A DNA stretch of 64,000 bases from contig JADKHG010000003.1 of NCBI GenBank assembly GCA_016721875.1, positions 326,937 through 390,936 on the forward strand. The letters are read 5' to 3'. Below, one piece after another: positions 53,614-63,581 of the stretch. The stretch is from Sphingomonadales bacterium. GTDB lineage: Bacteria > Pseudomonadota > Alphaproteobacteria > Sphingomonadales > Sphingomonadaceae. The translations under genes and the position numbers were made by a program. The notes under the pieces are model-generated. The model ran no database searches. It was not told the DNA's origin and was given only the letters and a program-made list of their open reading frames with translations. Numbering within the stretch: the first letter of the stretch is position 1; each line of letters begins with the position of its first letter.

Positions 53614-56022
53614 TTGAATCGGGTTATTCGTCTTTGGCTGTTGATTGCCTTCTGTCTTGCCTGGCCTGTTGCCAGCCACGCCCAAGATCGTGCCCAAGTC
53701 GAACGACAAATTGAATATGCGCTGATCGACATTGCGATTATTGAGCGCGAGCGCACACGATCCGACGTTCCCGACGACTTTGCCGCGAGAAGCCTTGGGC
53801 GGGCGGAGACACAGTTGGCGCAGGGAAGAGCTGCCGCCGCGAAGCTATCAGGCGGCAGTGCCTTGCTGCGCACAGCGGAGAGCAACGCCAATGCGGTGAG
53901 TGCCGCCCCCGTGCGCACGGACTATCTACGCTATTTCCCTGATCCCGTGCGCGTCCGTGCCGATCTTGCACAGGCATCAAGCGATGTTGACGCCGCCGTG
54001 CTGGCCGGGCGACAGGCTGGCCGTTTCTTAATGTTGCAGGGTGCCCTCGATGGGTTCTCGAACAACCGTCCACCGCGCGATGTGCAACGACGCCAACGTC
54101 TATACGGGCTCAATTTTCAAGACATACGCGACCGCATGAAGCTGACATTCACGGACACATGCTCCGCACTCGCATTTTTCTGCCAAACGCGTCAGCAGAA
54201 ATTCTATAACGCAAGGGGCAGCTACAGCTCTGATTCCAAACACGCTCGCGAAACTGCTGCACTTTATTTCCCCGAAGCGATGCGGGATCGCTTCTTCGAC
54301 GCGACCGGTATCGGCGGGAGCCGCGAAGGGCATAAGGAATATCAGGCGCAGCTCCGTGAGGAGCGTGCGAAGAGGGAAGCGGAAAAGGCGCAGTGGGACA
54401 GCCTTGAGCGGGCGAGTGCGCAGCAGGAGCAATGGGAAATTCTTGCCCCTGTGCTCGGGATTTTCGCGCTCATCGCCTTCGTTGCGTTTATTGCTCACTG
54501 GGTAAAGCGTCAGAAGCAAGGGCCATCACGTCCGCCCTTGAGCGACAATCACGGCTCCGCCCAATGGGGCGTAATGAACCGCGACGTGCATCCGCTTGCG
54601 CCAGTGCGCGGCATTTTTCTTGGTAAGTACGCCTTCCTTCAACACGAGAATGACCACGTAAAGACTCCTCCGGTGTTCACGACCCCGGAGAGCCATACCC
54701 TCATTATGGCTCCGACCCGCACCGGCAAAGGAACGCGCATCATCATCCCGACGCTATTGCGTTATGCCGGTTCATTGTTGGTGATAGACCCCAAAGGCGA
54801 GAACGCCGCTGTCACTGGCCGCCAGCGCACTGTGATCGGCCCGACATACATCCTCAATCCATGGGGCGTGTTGTCCGACGATCTGGCGGCGCGCGGATTA
54901 ACAGCAGCACGCTACAATCCGCTCGATGTGATCCGTCGCGATGATGTTGACGCCGCCAGCATTGCCCATACGATGGCCGAAACGATCTGCGCACGTAGTG
55001 GCGATCCCAAAAATGCCTATTGGGAGGGAAGCGCGACGGCGATCCTGACTGCCGTATTGCTGTGGCTGGCCGACCGCGACGGTGAAACCAAGTCGCTCGC
55101 GCGCGTTCGCCAGATCGTCACTCTCCCGCAGGAGCGACTGTTGAAGGAATACTTCATTCCGATGGCGGAATGCAGTTCTTACGGTGGCGCGATCGCCGAG
55201 AATATAGGGCCGTTCGTTTCGTCGGGAGATTCCCGCGATTTGCCTTCAATCCTGCGCACACTGGCAGAGGCGACGCGCTTCATTAGCGACGAGCGGCTGA
55301 AAGACGCCACGTCCGTATCGGACTTCGATTTGCGCACAATGCCGCACCGCTCTGAAACCGTGTTTCTCGTCATTCCGCCCGACCGGATGAAGATACAGGC
55401 GACGTGGCTACGCCTCATGCTCGCCGCCGTGACTCATGCTTTCCGCACCGCATCATCGCGCAGGCAAACGCGCGGCATGTTGCTGATTGACGAATTGCCC
55501 GCGCTGGGACGGATTCCCGATTTACCCAATGACCTTGCCACCATGAGCGGCTACGGCCTCGACTACACGCTGATCATTCAAGACGTGGGACAACTCAAGG
55601 CGACCTACGGCGACCAGACCCAATCCATCCTCGCCAACTGTGCGTGGAAGTGGCTGTGCAACACGCGCGACTTTGACTCGGCCAAGTATGTTTCCGACAC
55701 CTTGGGGCAAGCCACCGTCGGCACCACGACCGTCAACGAGGGAGCGGGGCCAGGTGGAGAAACCAGCGGCAAAGCCTATGGCGAAATGGGTCGCTCATTG
55801 CTTACCCCTGACGAGGTGATGCAGCTTGGCCGCGATAAGGCCATCGTCCTACCGCCCGTTGGCCGCCCGTTCCTTGTCTGGGGGCTCGACTACTGGCGCA
55901 TCCGTGACGAGTTCCTGCCTTTCCGCGAAACCGCGATGCAATGCTACTATGCCCACCCCTTGGTGATCGACCCGAACCCCTATGCGCAGGCTTCTAACGA
56001 GCCGGACAATTCGGTGCAGTAA
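53614..56022 (+). CDS. TraG/VirD4-type coupling protein with secreted N-terminal region
   Basis: About 802 residues from TTG 53614 (AGGGG upstream); an earlier TTG at 53554 has no ribosome site. Signal-like segment 'VIRLWLLIAFCLAWPVASHAQ', then about 245 residues of putative periplasmic region with charged helices, then one TM ('LAPVLGIFALIAFVAFIAHW'), then the ATPase: Walker A 'APTRTGKGTRI' (near 365), 'LLVIDPKGENAA', 'NAYWEGSA', Walker B 'LLIDELPALGRIPDLPND' (near 622). It feeds relaxosomes to type IV secretion. Usual coupling proteins have two close TM spans and a short periplasmic loop, so this layout is odd. Confidence 0.82.
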   Translation: MNRVIRLWLLIAFCLAWPVASHAQDRAQVERQIEYALIDIAIIERERTRSDVPDDFAARSLGRAETQLAQGRAAAAKLSGGSALLRTAESNANAVSAAPVRTDYLRYFPDPVRVRADLAQASSDVDAAVLAGRQAGRFLMLQGALDGFSNNRPPRDVQRRQRLYGLNFQDIRDRMKLTFTDTCSALAFFCQTRQQKFYNARGSYSSDSKHARETAALYFPEAMRDRFFDATGIGGSREGHKEYQAQLREERAKREAEKAQWDSLERASAQQEQWEILAPVLGIFALIAFVAFIAHWVKRQKQGPSRPPLSDNHGSAQWGVMNRDVHPLAPVRGIFLGKYAFLQHENDHVKTPPVFTTPESHTLIMAPTRTGKGTRIIIPTLLRYAGSLLVIDPKGENAAVTGRQRTVIGPTYILNPWGVLSDDLAARGLTAARYNPLDVIRRDDVDAASIAHTMAETICARSGDPKNAYWEGSATAILTAVLLWLADRDGETKSLARVRQIVTLPQERLLKEYFIPMAECSSYGGAIAENIGPFVSSGDSRDLPSILRTLAEATRFISDERLKDATSVSDFDLRTMPHRSETVFLVIPPDRMKIQATWLRLMLAAVTHAFRTASSRRQTRGMLLIDELPALGRIPDLPNDLATMSGYGLDYTLIIQDVGQLKATYGDQTQSILANCAWKWLCNTRDFDSAKYVSDTLGQATVGTTTVNEGAGPGGETSGKAYGEMGRSLLTPDEVMQLGRDKAIVLPPVGRPFLVWGLDYWRIRDEFLPFRETAMQCYYAHPLVIDPNPYAQASNEPDNSVQ

Positions 56023-56098
56023 CGCCGACCGCCCCAAAGAACGCAATAAAATTACCCTGATTTAATGCCATAATACACCTCTCACAGGCAGGTGTAGG

Positions 56099-56644
56099 CT
56101 GGCACTCAAAGACCATTTTAATCGGATTATAGAGTCGGGTTCTGGATGGATAAAAGACATCCACGGCGACACGTTCTGGATCAAGGACGCGCCTCCTGCG
56201 CACGAAACGGCATCCGGAAAAATCTATCTACGTGAAGATGCCCCGCCTGCCATTTTGCATCGGGAAGATGGCCCTGCCGTCATTCGCGCCAATGGCGATA
56301 TGGAGTGGTGGATTGATGGACAGCTTCACCGCGAAGGTGCTCCCGCAGTCATACGCAGCGATGCCAGTTTTTGGTTTTGTCATCACAGATGTCACCGCGA
56401 AGATGGCCCCGCGATTGAGCGGGCGGACGGTTCAAAAGAATGGAAGTTTCAAGATTTGCCACATCGCGAGGATGGGCCATGTACCATCATGGGCGATGGA
56501 TTCGAGCGTGGCTGGGCGATCCACGGCAAGCTCATGTCAGCAGCCGAACATGCGAAGTATTGCGAAAGCCGTACAACACCAACGGCGGTTTTGGTTCCTT
56601 GCACATTGACCGTACCGAAACTGATGTTTGCTAAGAAAACATAG
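56099..56644 (+). CDS. HREDGPA-repeat (MORN-variant-like) protein, start uncertain
   Basis: The protein holds at least five copies of a roughly 20-residue unit, 'LHREDGPAVIRANGDMEWW', 'LHREGAPAVIRSDASFWF', 'CHREDGPAIERADGSKEW', 'PHREDGPCTIMGDG', with a weaker first copy 'YLREDAPPAI'. The frame is open back to 56066 with no ATG, GTG or TTG before 56255; CTG 56099 is the only early candidate, so the real start may be in another frame. The role is unknown. Such repeat proteins often occur on phages and plasmids. Confidence 0.6.
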   Translation: MALKDHFNRIIESGSGWIKDIHGDTFWIKDAPPAHETASGKIYLREDAPPAILHREDGPAVIRANGDMEWWIDGQLHREGAPAVIRSDASFWFCHHRCHREDGPAIERADGSKEWKFQDLPHREDGPCTIMGDGFERGWAIHGKLMSAAEHAKYCESRTTPTAVLVPCTLTVPKLMFAKKT

Positions 56645-56735
56645 CGATCAGCATACGCCCGTATGCAAACGGAGCCGAAACACTCGCGCTTTCTGTCGTG
56701 ATCGCTCCATCCCTTTAGACATCGCCACAAACTCA

Positions 56736-57108
56736 TGTTATGATAATAACAGAAGGTGCAAGCCATGCGCGGTATGACCGCGCGCCTTGGCAAGGGGTTC
56801 TTCGACCCCGTTGCATCCCCGACCAAGGAGAGCCTTCGTGCCCTCCTGTGGAACCTCCAGAGCAGGGGACTTCCCTCCCCATGCACCCTGGACCGGGGCA
56901 ATACAATTTCGCGAATGCGGAAATGTTTTTGCCCCAGCCAAAGGAGATTTCATTCTCCCTTGGAACCCATGACCGCTGATTGCAGCGGCCACAACCAAAG
57001 AGCCCCACGTTGTGGTTATCTGGCCCTTTGGAAACCAGACCGGGGATTGCGAACCCCGGCCCCCCGGCAGGCATTTCGCGCCTGCAACCGACCAAGGCGG
57101 TGCCTTGG
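56736..57108. other. Dense array of hairpins before the mobilization genes (candidate oriT or structured RNA)
   Basis: Clear stem–loops: TGTTAT/ATAACA 56736–56751; GCGCGGT/ACCGCGC 56767–56783; GCAAGGGGT/ACCCCGTTGC about 56789–56814; CCAAAGGAGA/TCTCCCTTGG 56938–56963; CCGCTG/CAGCGG 56973–56988; CCACAAC/GTTGTGG 56989–57015; CCGGGG/CCCCGG 57040–57059; GCAGGC/GCCTGC 57067–57085; CCAAGG/CCTTGG 57092–57108. Loops are mostly 3–8 bases. GACCAAGG and TTGGAACC recur. No ribosome site supports the open frames crossing it. Confidence 0.65.
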
Positions 57109-57131
57109 AACCCTTCATTACAGGAGGGCGG

Positions 57132-57572
57132 GTGGCGACAGGAAGTGACAAACGGCAGCGGACAAGGCTGATTACCTTCCGCGTGACCGAAGAAGAATAT
57201 GCTCGCTACATCGAGCGCGCATCTCGCGCTGGCCTAGCTGTTGGCGCATTCGCCCGTGCCGCCGGGCTTGAAGGTGCTGGCCCCCGTGCCCGTCGTCGCC
57301 GACCCGTGGAACACACCACGCTTGTCCAGCTTATGGCCAGCATGAACCGCGTTGGCAACAACCTCAATCAGATCGCCCGCAACACCAATCTCGGCCTCGA
57401 TATTGACGTGCCACGGTTGCGCGATGCGCTAACCGAATACCACGCGGTAATTGCCGCAATCTACGACGCCCTCGGAATGGAGCCTGCCCGTGATCATCAG
57501 GGCAAGAGCCGCGCTGGCCCTAGCCAGCTCGCCCGTCACCTTTGGTCGCGCCGATACCAACGAGCGCATTGA
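57132..57572 (+). CDS. MobC-like mobilization protein
   Basis: From GTG 57132 (CAGGAGGG just upstream) a 146-residue protein with a ribbon-helix-helix-like start ('RLITFRVTEEEYARYIERASRAGLAVGAFARAA') and the MobC core 'LVQLMASMNRVGNNLNQIARNTN'. It would bind oriT and help the relaxase nick. The last 30 codons overlap the relaxase start, and part of that tail ('GKSRAGPSQLARHLW') is really the relaxase N-terminus in another frame, so the true C-terminus is uncertain. Confidence 0.75.
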   Translation: MATGSDKRQRTRLITFRVTEEEYARYIERASRAGLAVGAFARAAGLEGAGPRARRRRPVEHTTLVQLMASMNRVGNNLNQIARNTNLGLDIDVPRLRDALTEYHAVIAAIYDALGMEPARDHQGKSRAGPSQLARHLWSRRYQRAH

Positions 57573-58907
57573 AATCCTGCAACTCGATTCCGCAGGCACA
57601 ACCGAGCAAGCCTTTCGCGACTGGCAGACCTACACCCTTGCCACCAAGGGCAAGCTCGGCCTTTATCACGCTAACATCGACCCCGACGCCAAATACGAAA
57701 TGTCCCGCGACCAATGGTTGCGGGCGGTAGAGGTCTTGGAAGAAGAGCTTGGCTTGCAAGGCCAGCCCCGCGCCATCGTGATGCACGAAAAGAACGGGCG
57801 CGAGCATATCCATGTCGTCTGGGCACGCACCGACATGGGCACCATGAAGCTGCGTTCGGACAGCATGAATTATCAAGCCCACGAACGCGCCAGCCTGCGA
57901 CTTGAACAGGGAGTTCGGGCACGAGCATGTTCCCGGCAAGCGCCAAGCGTGATCGGGAGGCTCAGCCCGAGTTCCCAATCGCCGAAGCCCAGCACGACGA
58001 ATGGCAACAGGGCGAGCGCGGCGGAATGAACCACCGCGACCGCAAGGCGCAGGTGAAGGGACTATACGAGGCCAGCGATACCGGCCCTGCCTTTAAGGCC
58101 GCGCTTGAAGATGCAGGCTACGTGCTGGCGCGCGGCGACCGCCGCGATTTTGTCATCCTTGATACCGACGCCAAGGTGCATAGCCTTGGCCCGTCAGCTT
58201 CCCGGCGTAAGCGCAAAAGACCTCCGTGCTTTCATGGTCGATGTCGATCCCGACACCCTCCCCTCCGTATCGGCGGCACGCGAAGCATTGCGCTCCGCCG
58301 AGCAATCCAAATCGCCCGCGCCCGATCGGGACGCCATCGCATCGCCGAACCAGTCCGCCGATCGCCATCGCTTGGACGCGCTGCGCGATGCCATCATGGA
58401 GCGGCACGGCGCGGAGCTGAAAGAACAGGAACTGCGCCACGCCCGTGAAGTGACAGAATTGCAGACCAGTCAGCAGGCCACCGCCGACAAGGCCATTGAG
58501 GATTTCTCAAAGGAGCAGGCGCGGCGCACCATCGCCGAGCGGCCACAGGAACCGGGCGGATTTGATCGCCTGTGGAGAAACATTCGCGAAGCCGTCAATG
58601 AGGAGGCGCGTACCCAGCGGCTCGCCATCGAGGCGCAGCACGCCCGCGACGCCGAAGATCGCCGCTCCGATGAAATTCGTATCATGGTGTCAGGCCTTGA
58701 CGCTGCCCAGCGGCAGGAGATCGAAAACCTCGTCACGGCAGGGTCGGGGAACGGGCTGACTTGCTGGACGAACACGCCGAAGACATGACGCGCCGCATCG
58801 CCGACGACGAAAGGGCAATCGCGCCCGGGCGCGAATATGAACGTCGTCGTATCGAGGCATTGGCGCGTGAGCGCGATGGACCGGAGCGCGATGGCCGCGC
58901 ACGCTGA
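57490..58907 (+). pseudogene. Relaxase/mobilization nuclease (about six frame breaks)
   Basis: From GTG 57490 ('VIIRARAA', with 'GKSRAGPSQLARHLW' in the next frame), then 'DTNERIEILQLDS' and the catalytic histidine motif 'HEKNGREHIHVVWARTDMGT' (HxH). The protein continues through other frames ('EQEFGHEHVPGKR', 'QVKGLYEASDTGPAFKAALEDAGYVL', then 'RQLPGVSAKDLRAFMVDVDP') to a coiled-coil tail and a stop at 58907. Breaks fall near 57500, 57548, 57913, 57935, 58190 and 58743, mostly in G/C runs. Corrected length is about 470 residues. It would nick oriT for transfer. Confidence 0.75.
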
Positions 58908-58921
58908 CGGGCTCGCGCTTC

Positions 58922-59296
58922 TTGCAATCAGAACCGAGCCTGCTTCTCAAGCAGATTGCCAGCCTTGTGCCTAAAGCCGCGACAGCAGTATCGCGCTTCG
59001 CGCAGGGTATGGCGGCAGTATTGCTGCCCAGCCTTGTTTCCCGCTTCATGGCAGTGGTGCGGCCAGTCAAGAAATCCGATGACGACAAGGGCAGCGCGAG
59101 TCACAGCGAAGCGACCTCACAATTCTTTGGAGGAACGGCCAGCTCAACAGGCGGCGATGTTGATGGTGTCGATCTTGGCTCCATGTTCCTTGCGCCGCCT
59201 CTAGCTCCACGACCCAATCCGCGCCCTCGATCCGCGCGACGGTTGCGGGCACTGTTCCGCACGCGCAATTTCCTGCGTCCTCCGTGGCTACGCTGA
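58922..59296 (+). CDS. Hypothetical protein after the relaxase
   Basis: A 124-residue frame from TTG 58922 with an amphipathic start ('SLLLKQIASLVPKAATAVSRFAQGMAAVLLPSLVSRF'), a Ser/Thr-rich middle and a Pro/Arg-rich end. It overlaps no other candidate. I recognise no family and the start is weak, so it may not be a gene. Confidence 0.3.
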   Translation: MQSEPSLLLKQIASLVPKAATAVSRFAQGMAAVLLPSLVSRFMAVVRPVKKSDDDKGSASHSEATSQFFGGTASSTGGDVDGVDLGSMFLAPPLAPRPNPRPRSARRLRALFRTRNFLRPPWLR

Positions 59297-59498
59297 CATT
59301 CTGGTGTGTAGCCAACCGCATATTGAAAGAAAATTACCTAGCGGTTGTGGCATTATCTCGATCACAACCGCCAACCGGCTATCTCTTTTGATGCAACCAA
59401 CGCTAATTTGTGGCATCGCTACAATCGCTTGGGGGCAAAACCTCTATAACTACGGCCTAGTGTCTCACATCCTGTGGCGACAATAGATTGGATATTGA
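59297..59498. other. Intergenic region before the helicase operon
   Basis: About 200 bases, AT-richer than the neighbours, with several T/A-rich stretches ('gaaagaaaattaccta', 'tagcggttgtggc') that could hold the operon promoter. No gene seen. Confidence 0.35.
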
Positions 59499-62400
59499 AT
59501 GCGGCTTTTACGTAATAGTGGGAATGAGCGCGTAATTGATCGGCTCCGGAGAGTGGCTTAAGCCTGACTCTTCGGTCGATCTCATGTCGCCGGGATTTTC
59601 GCTTTACGCATTTTCCGAGATGCAGGATCTTTTGAAAAGGCCAATGCTGGACGCATTCTTCTCGGTAACGACGATTCAGTTGGTGAAGCACTTTTGGCGG
59701 CGCGGACGACATAGCCGCGCGCGGAAAGCTGCAAGGCCGTTGGCTGGCGAAAATGGCTGGCGAATGGCTGAGCAAACAGATGGAAGTTCGCCACGCTCCA
59801 AAGAGCCGCCGCAGTCCATGATCGTCGTTAGTCACGATGGCAACCGCCATGTCCTGACCGGAACGTGCGCTCTTACCACCGAAGGCCTCGGAATTGCGCC
59901 GAGCGACCAGCTAGGTATCATTCAGGAATCTGACTCGGATGCCGAAGCCGATGCTTTCGCGGACTGGTTTCAGGCGAGCTGGAATGGGGTCAAGCCAACT
60001 GAAAGCCAACTCGCTGCTCGTCTCGCGGATGCTGCATCCCAGCGTCCGCCGTCGCTTCTCTATTTCAAAGTTCTCTACGAGCTGTTCCGTGACATCGGCG
60101 ATGAGCTAGACGAAGAGCGGATCATCAAATCCGCCACCGGTATACGCGATACTACCGTCTGGAAGAAGCTGTTCAAATTCCAACGCGACGGCGTTGTCGG
60201 TTCCATCGACAAGCTCGAACGTATTGGCGGCTGCATCATCGCCGACAGCGTGGGGCTTGGAAAAACCTTCGAAGCACTCGCCGTCATCAAATACTATGAG
60301 CTGCGCAACGACCGCGTTCTCGTCCTCTGCCCGAAACGGCTCCGGGACAACTGGACACTCTACAAGGCGAATGACCGGCGCAACATCCTCGCATCCGACC
60401 GCTTCAATTATGATGTTCTCAATCATACCCACCTCTCGCGCGACGGCGGCATGTCAGGCGATATCGACCTCAGCCACGTCAACTGGGGCAACTATGATCT
60501 TGTCGTGATCGACGAGTCTCATAACTTCCGTAACAAGGCGACCCATAAAGACCGCGACACCCGCTACGACCATCTGATGAAGCGCATCATCAAGTCGGGT
60601 GTCAAAACTAAGGTTCTCATGTTGTCCGCCACCCCGGTCAACAACCGCCTTGCCGACCTCAAGAACCAGATCGCCTTTATGACCGAGGGTAATGACTTTG
60701 CACTCGTGAAGCATGGCATCCAAAGCATCGAAGCAACCATCCGCAAGGCGCAGACGCAGTTTAACCGATGGCTGGACTTGCCCGAAACCGACCGTCGCCC
60801 CGCGCGGCTGATGGACATGCTGGGCTTTGACTATTTCAAGCTGCTCGACCTGCTGACCATCGCCCGGTCGCGCAAACACGTTCAACGCTATTACGGCATC
60901 GAGGAAACCGGGCAATTCCCCGAGCGACTTCGCCCCGTCAACATCAAGGCCGATGTTGACCTAGTCGGAGAGTTCCGGCCGATCCGGGAGATCAACAACG
61001 AAATCCGCCGCCTCACGCTCGCTGCCTATGCGCCGCTGCGCTACGTGCTGCCCCATAAGCAAGCCGTCTATGACGAGAAATACAGTACTAAGATCAGAGG
61101 CGGCGAGAGTTTCTTCCGGCAGGTAGACCGCGAAGAAAGCCTGATTCACCTGCTGCGTGTGAACATCCTAAAGCGGATGGAAAGTTCGGTCGCGGCTTTC
61201 GCGCTAACAATCAAACGCCAGCTTGCAGACGTGAATGCATTGCTCGCGAAGATCGACGCCCACGATGACGTGGACGAAATCGCCATCGATGATGTTGATA
61301 TAGATGATCCAGCCTTTGAGACGCTGCTGGTCGGGCGCAAGGTCAAAGTGCTGTTGCACGATGTTGACCGTGTCCGCTGGCGTCAGGATCTGATCGAAGA
61401 TCGCAATCGCCTCGCCACATTGCTGTCGGCAGCGGAGGCCGTCACGCCTGAGCGCGACGCCAAGCTGGCCGCACTTCGCGAAGTCATCGCCCAAAAAGTC
61501 ACAAACCCGATCAATGGCGATAACCGGAAAATCCTGCTGTTCACCGCTTTCGCTGACACGGCAGATTATCTCTATGCCCAGCTTGCGCCGTGGGCGAAGA
61601 CCGAGCTTGGTTTAGAGTCCGCTGTTGTCAGCGGCACCGGCGCAAACAAGACAACACTGCGTGGTTTGCGGGGCGACATGAGTTCGATCCTCTCTGCCTT
61701 CTCGCCGCGTTCAAAAGAGCGTCCCGAGGAATTGAGCGGCGAAGGACAGATTGAGCTTTTGATCGCCACCGATTGCATCTCCGAAGGTCAAAACCTTCAG
61801 GACTGCGACTTCCTCACCAATTACGACATCCATTGGAATCCCGTGCGGATCATCCAGCGGTTTGGACGCATTGACCGTATCGGCTCGACCAATGGCCGCA
61901 TCCAGTTGGTCAATTTCTGGCCCAACATGGAGCTGGATGAATATCTCGATCTTGAATCGCGTGTCAGCGGTCGCATGGTTCTGCTCGACGTGTCGGCACC
62001 GGCGAGGAGAACGTCATCGAGCCAGGCCGGAAACCAAATGAACGATCTGGAATATCGCCGCGCACAGTTGCTGAAATTGCAGGACGCGGTGATCGACCTT
62101 GAAGATTTGTCGAGCGGCGTCTCCATTGCCGACCTCACGCTGAACGATTTCCGCATCGACCTTGCGGGATATTTGGGGAAACCGCGAGCGACTGGAAAGC
62201 CTGCCGCCCGGAACCTATGCCGTGGTGCCAGCACCTGACGCCGCTGCGCCTGAAAGCGACCTGCCGCCCGGTGCGATTTTCTGCCTGCGTGCAGTTGGTG
62301 AAGCTGCGGAGAGTGCTGCCGAACCCGGCTATCCCTTGAGCCCCAATTTTGTTGTCCATGTCAGCGATAAGGGCGAAGTGCTACACCCCTATACGCAGGC

Positions 62401-62689
62401 CAAGCAAGTGCTCGACCGGCTCAAGAAAGCGGCTATCGGGCGTGACCTTCCTGACGCTGGTGCCTGCGCGCGCTTTGACAAGGCCACCCGATACGGACGC
62501 GACATGGAAGATTATCAGGGGCTTCTTGCACGGGCTGTCGCTTCCATCGCGGGCAAGAGCGAGGAGCGGGCCGTCGCCAGCCTGTTCAGCCCCGGCGGCA
62601 CACACGCCCTGAAAGGTGAGTTTGCCGGTATCAATGATTTTGAGGTGGTCGCTTTCCTCGTCATTCTTCCTCACGCGGAGGCTGCATGA
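59499..62689 (+). pseudogene. PLD-like domain plus SNF2-type helicase (several frame breaks)
   Basis: From ATG 59499 the match runs through several frames: 'NSGNERVIDRLR', 'EWLKPDSSVDLMSPGFSLYAFSEMQDLL', 'AGRILLGNDDS', 'GADDIAARGKLQGRWLA', which look like a phospholipase-D-type start. From about 59810 one long frame holds the helicase: motif I 'ADSVGLGKTFEAL', II 'VVIDESHNFRN', III 'MLSATPVNNR', V–VI 'IATDCISEGQNLQDCD' and 'QRFGRIDRIGS'. A last break near 62178 leads to 'NRERLESLPPGTYAVVPA' and the stop at 62689. Corrected length is about 1060 residues. The next gene overlaps it (ATGA). Confidence 0.8.
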
Positions 62690-63424
62690 CGGAGAGCGCG
62701 GGCTTTATCACTTTCGTCGATGCGCTGGGATTGCCTCCCGGCGCGCGCGTTGATGCCCGCGTCCCCAAAAAACTACTGATCGAGCAGGGTGCGCCAACCG
62801 CAGCCGACAAGCGCGCCATTCAGGATGGTATTGATGAGCTGCAATGGTTTGCAGCCTGCAAGCCCAGTACCATTGGCGTTCCTGCTTTTTCCGATGATAC
62901 CCGCGAGTATCTCGAAATCGCCATTATTGCCTGCGCATTTCGCCCTGGCGCGAAGGCTGCGAGGTTGATCGAGCTGATCCACCGCGCGGTTCCATATCCC
63001 GTGCTACTCATAACATCCGACGAAAGCGGCCTTGCCGTATCGGCGGCGCACAAACGCCACGCACAGAACGAAGCAGGCCGCATTGTGATCGAGCAGGTCA
63101 TCACCGCCAGCTACCTGCGCGCCGACGCGCTGGATAACGCGCAGGTCGCGTTCCTGAAAAGCCTAGCGTTGGCGCAGCAACCGCGTGCTGACCTGTTCGC
63201 TCTCTATTCGGGCTGGATTGCGCGGATTGAGGAATCAACGCCGCGCGCCTGACAGGCGCATTTTCCGCGACCGACGATCAGGGCGCGATAGATCGCCGCC
63301 GCGAGGGCTGGACGCACGCGCGGCTCACTAAAGAGATCGAAGGTTTGCGCGCCAAGGCCAAGCGCGAAAAGCCCAGCTCAGCCGCCGCGTAGACCGCAAC
63401 CTAGAAATTCAACGCCGCGAGTGA
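62686..63424 (+). pseudogene. DUF4391 protein (two frame breaks near the end)
   Basis: ATG 62686 overlaps the helicase stop. The first 185 residues run in one frame: 'FVDALGLPPGARVDARVPKKLLIEQG', 'IQWFAACKPSTIGV'-like 'LQWFAACKPSTIGVPAF', 'AVPYPVLLITS'. Near 63249 and 63382 the frame shifts; the end reads 'LTGAFSATDDQGAIDRRREG' and 'QLSRRVDRNLEIQRRE', a basic coiled tail typical of DUF4391. The family often sits between a helicase and a type III-like methyltransferase. Its biochemical role is unknown. Confidence 0.72.
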
Positions 63425-63581
63425 CCTCGCCTATACGAACCAACCGCGACCCCAGGGAAGCCGCCCATGGCCTGAAATCAAGAAACTCGTTGGACGACCC
63501 TCAACGCAATCCGCCGACATCGTGGCCGGTAATATCGAACCCCGAAAGACCTGCTCCCGAAGCGTTCGAGGAGGGGCGGCA

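Noticed and set aside
56738..57151. Genes on either strand through the hairpin region
   Set aside because: No ribosome sites or family-like segments; the amino-acid strings follow the palindromes.
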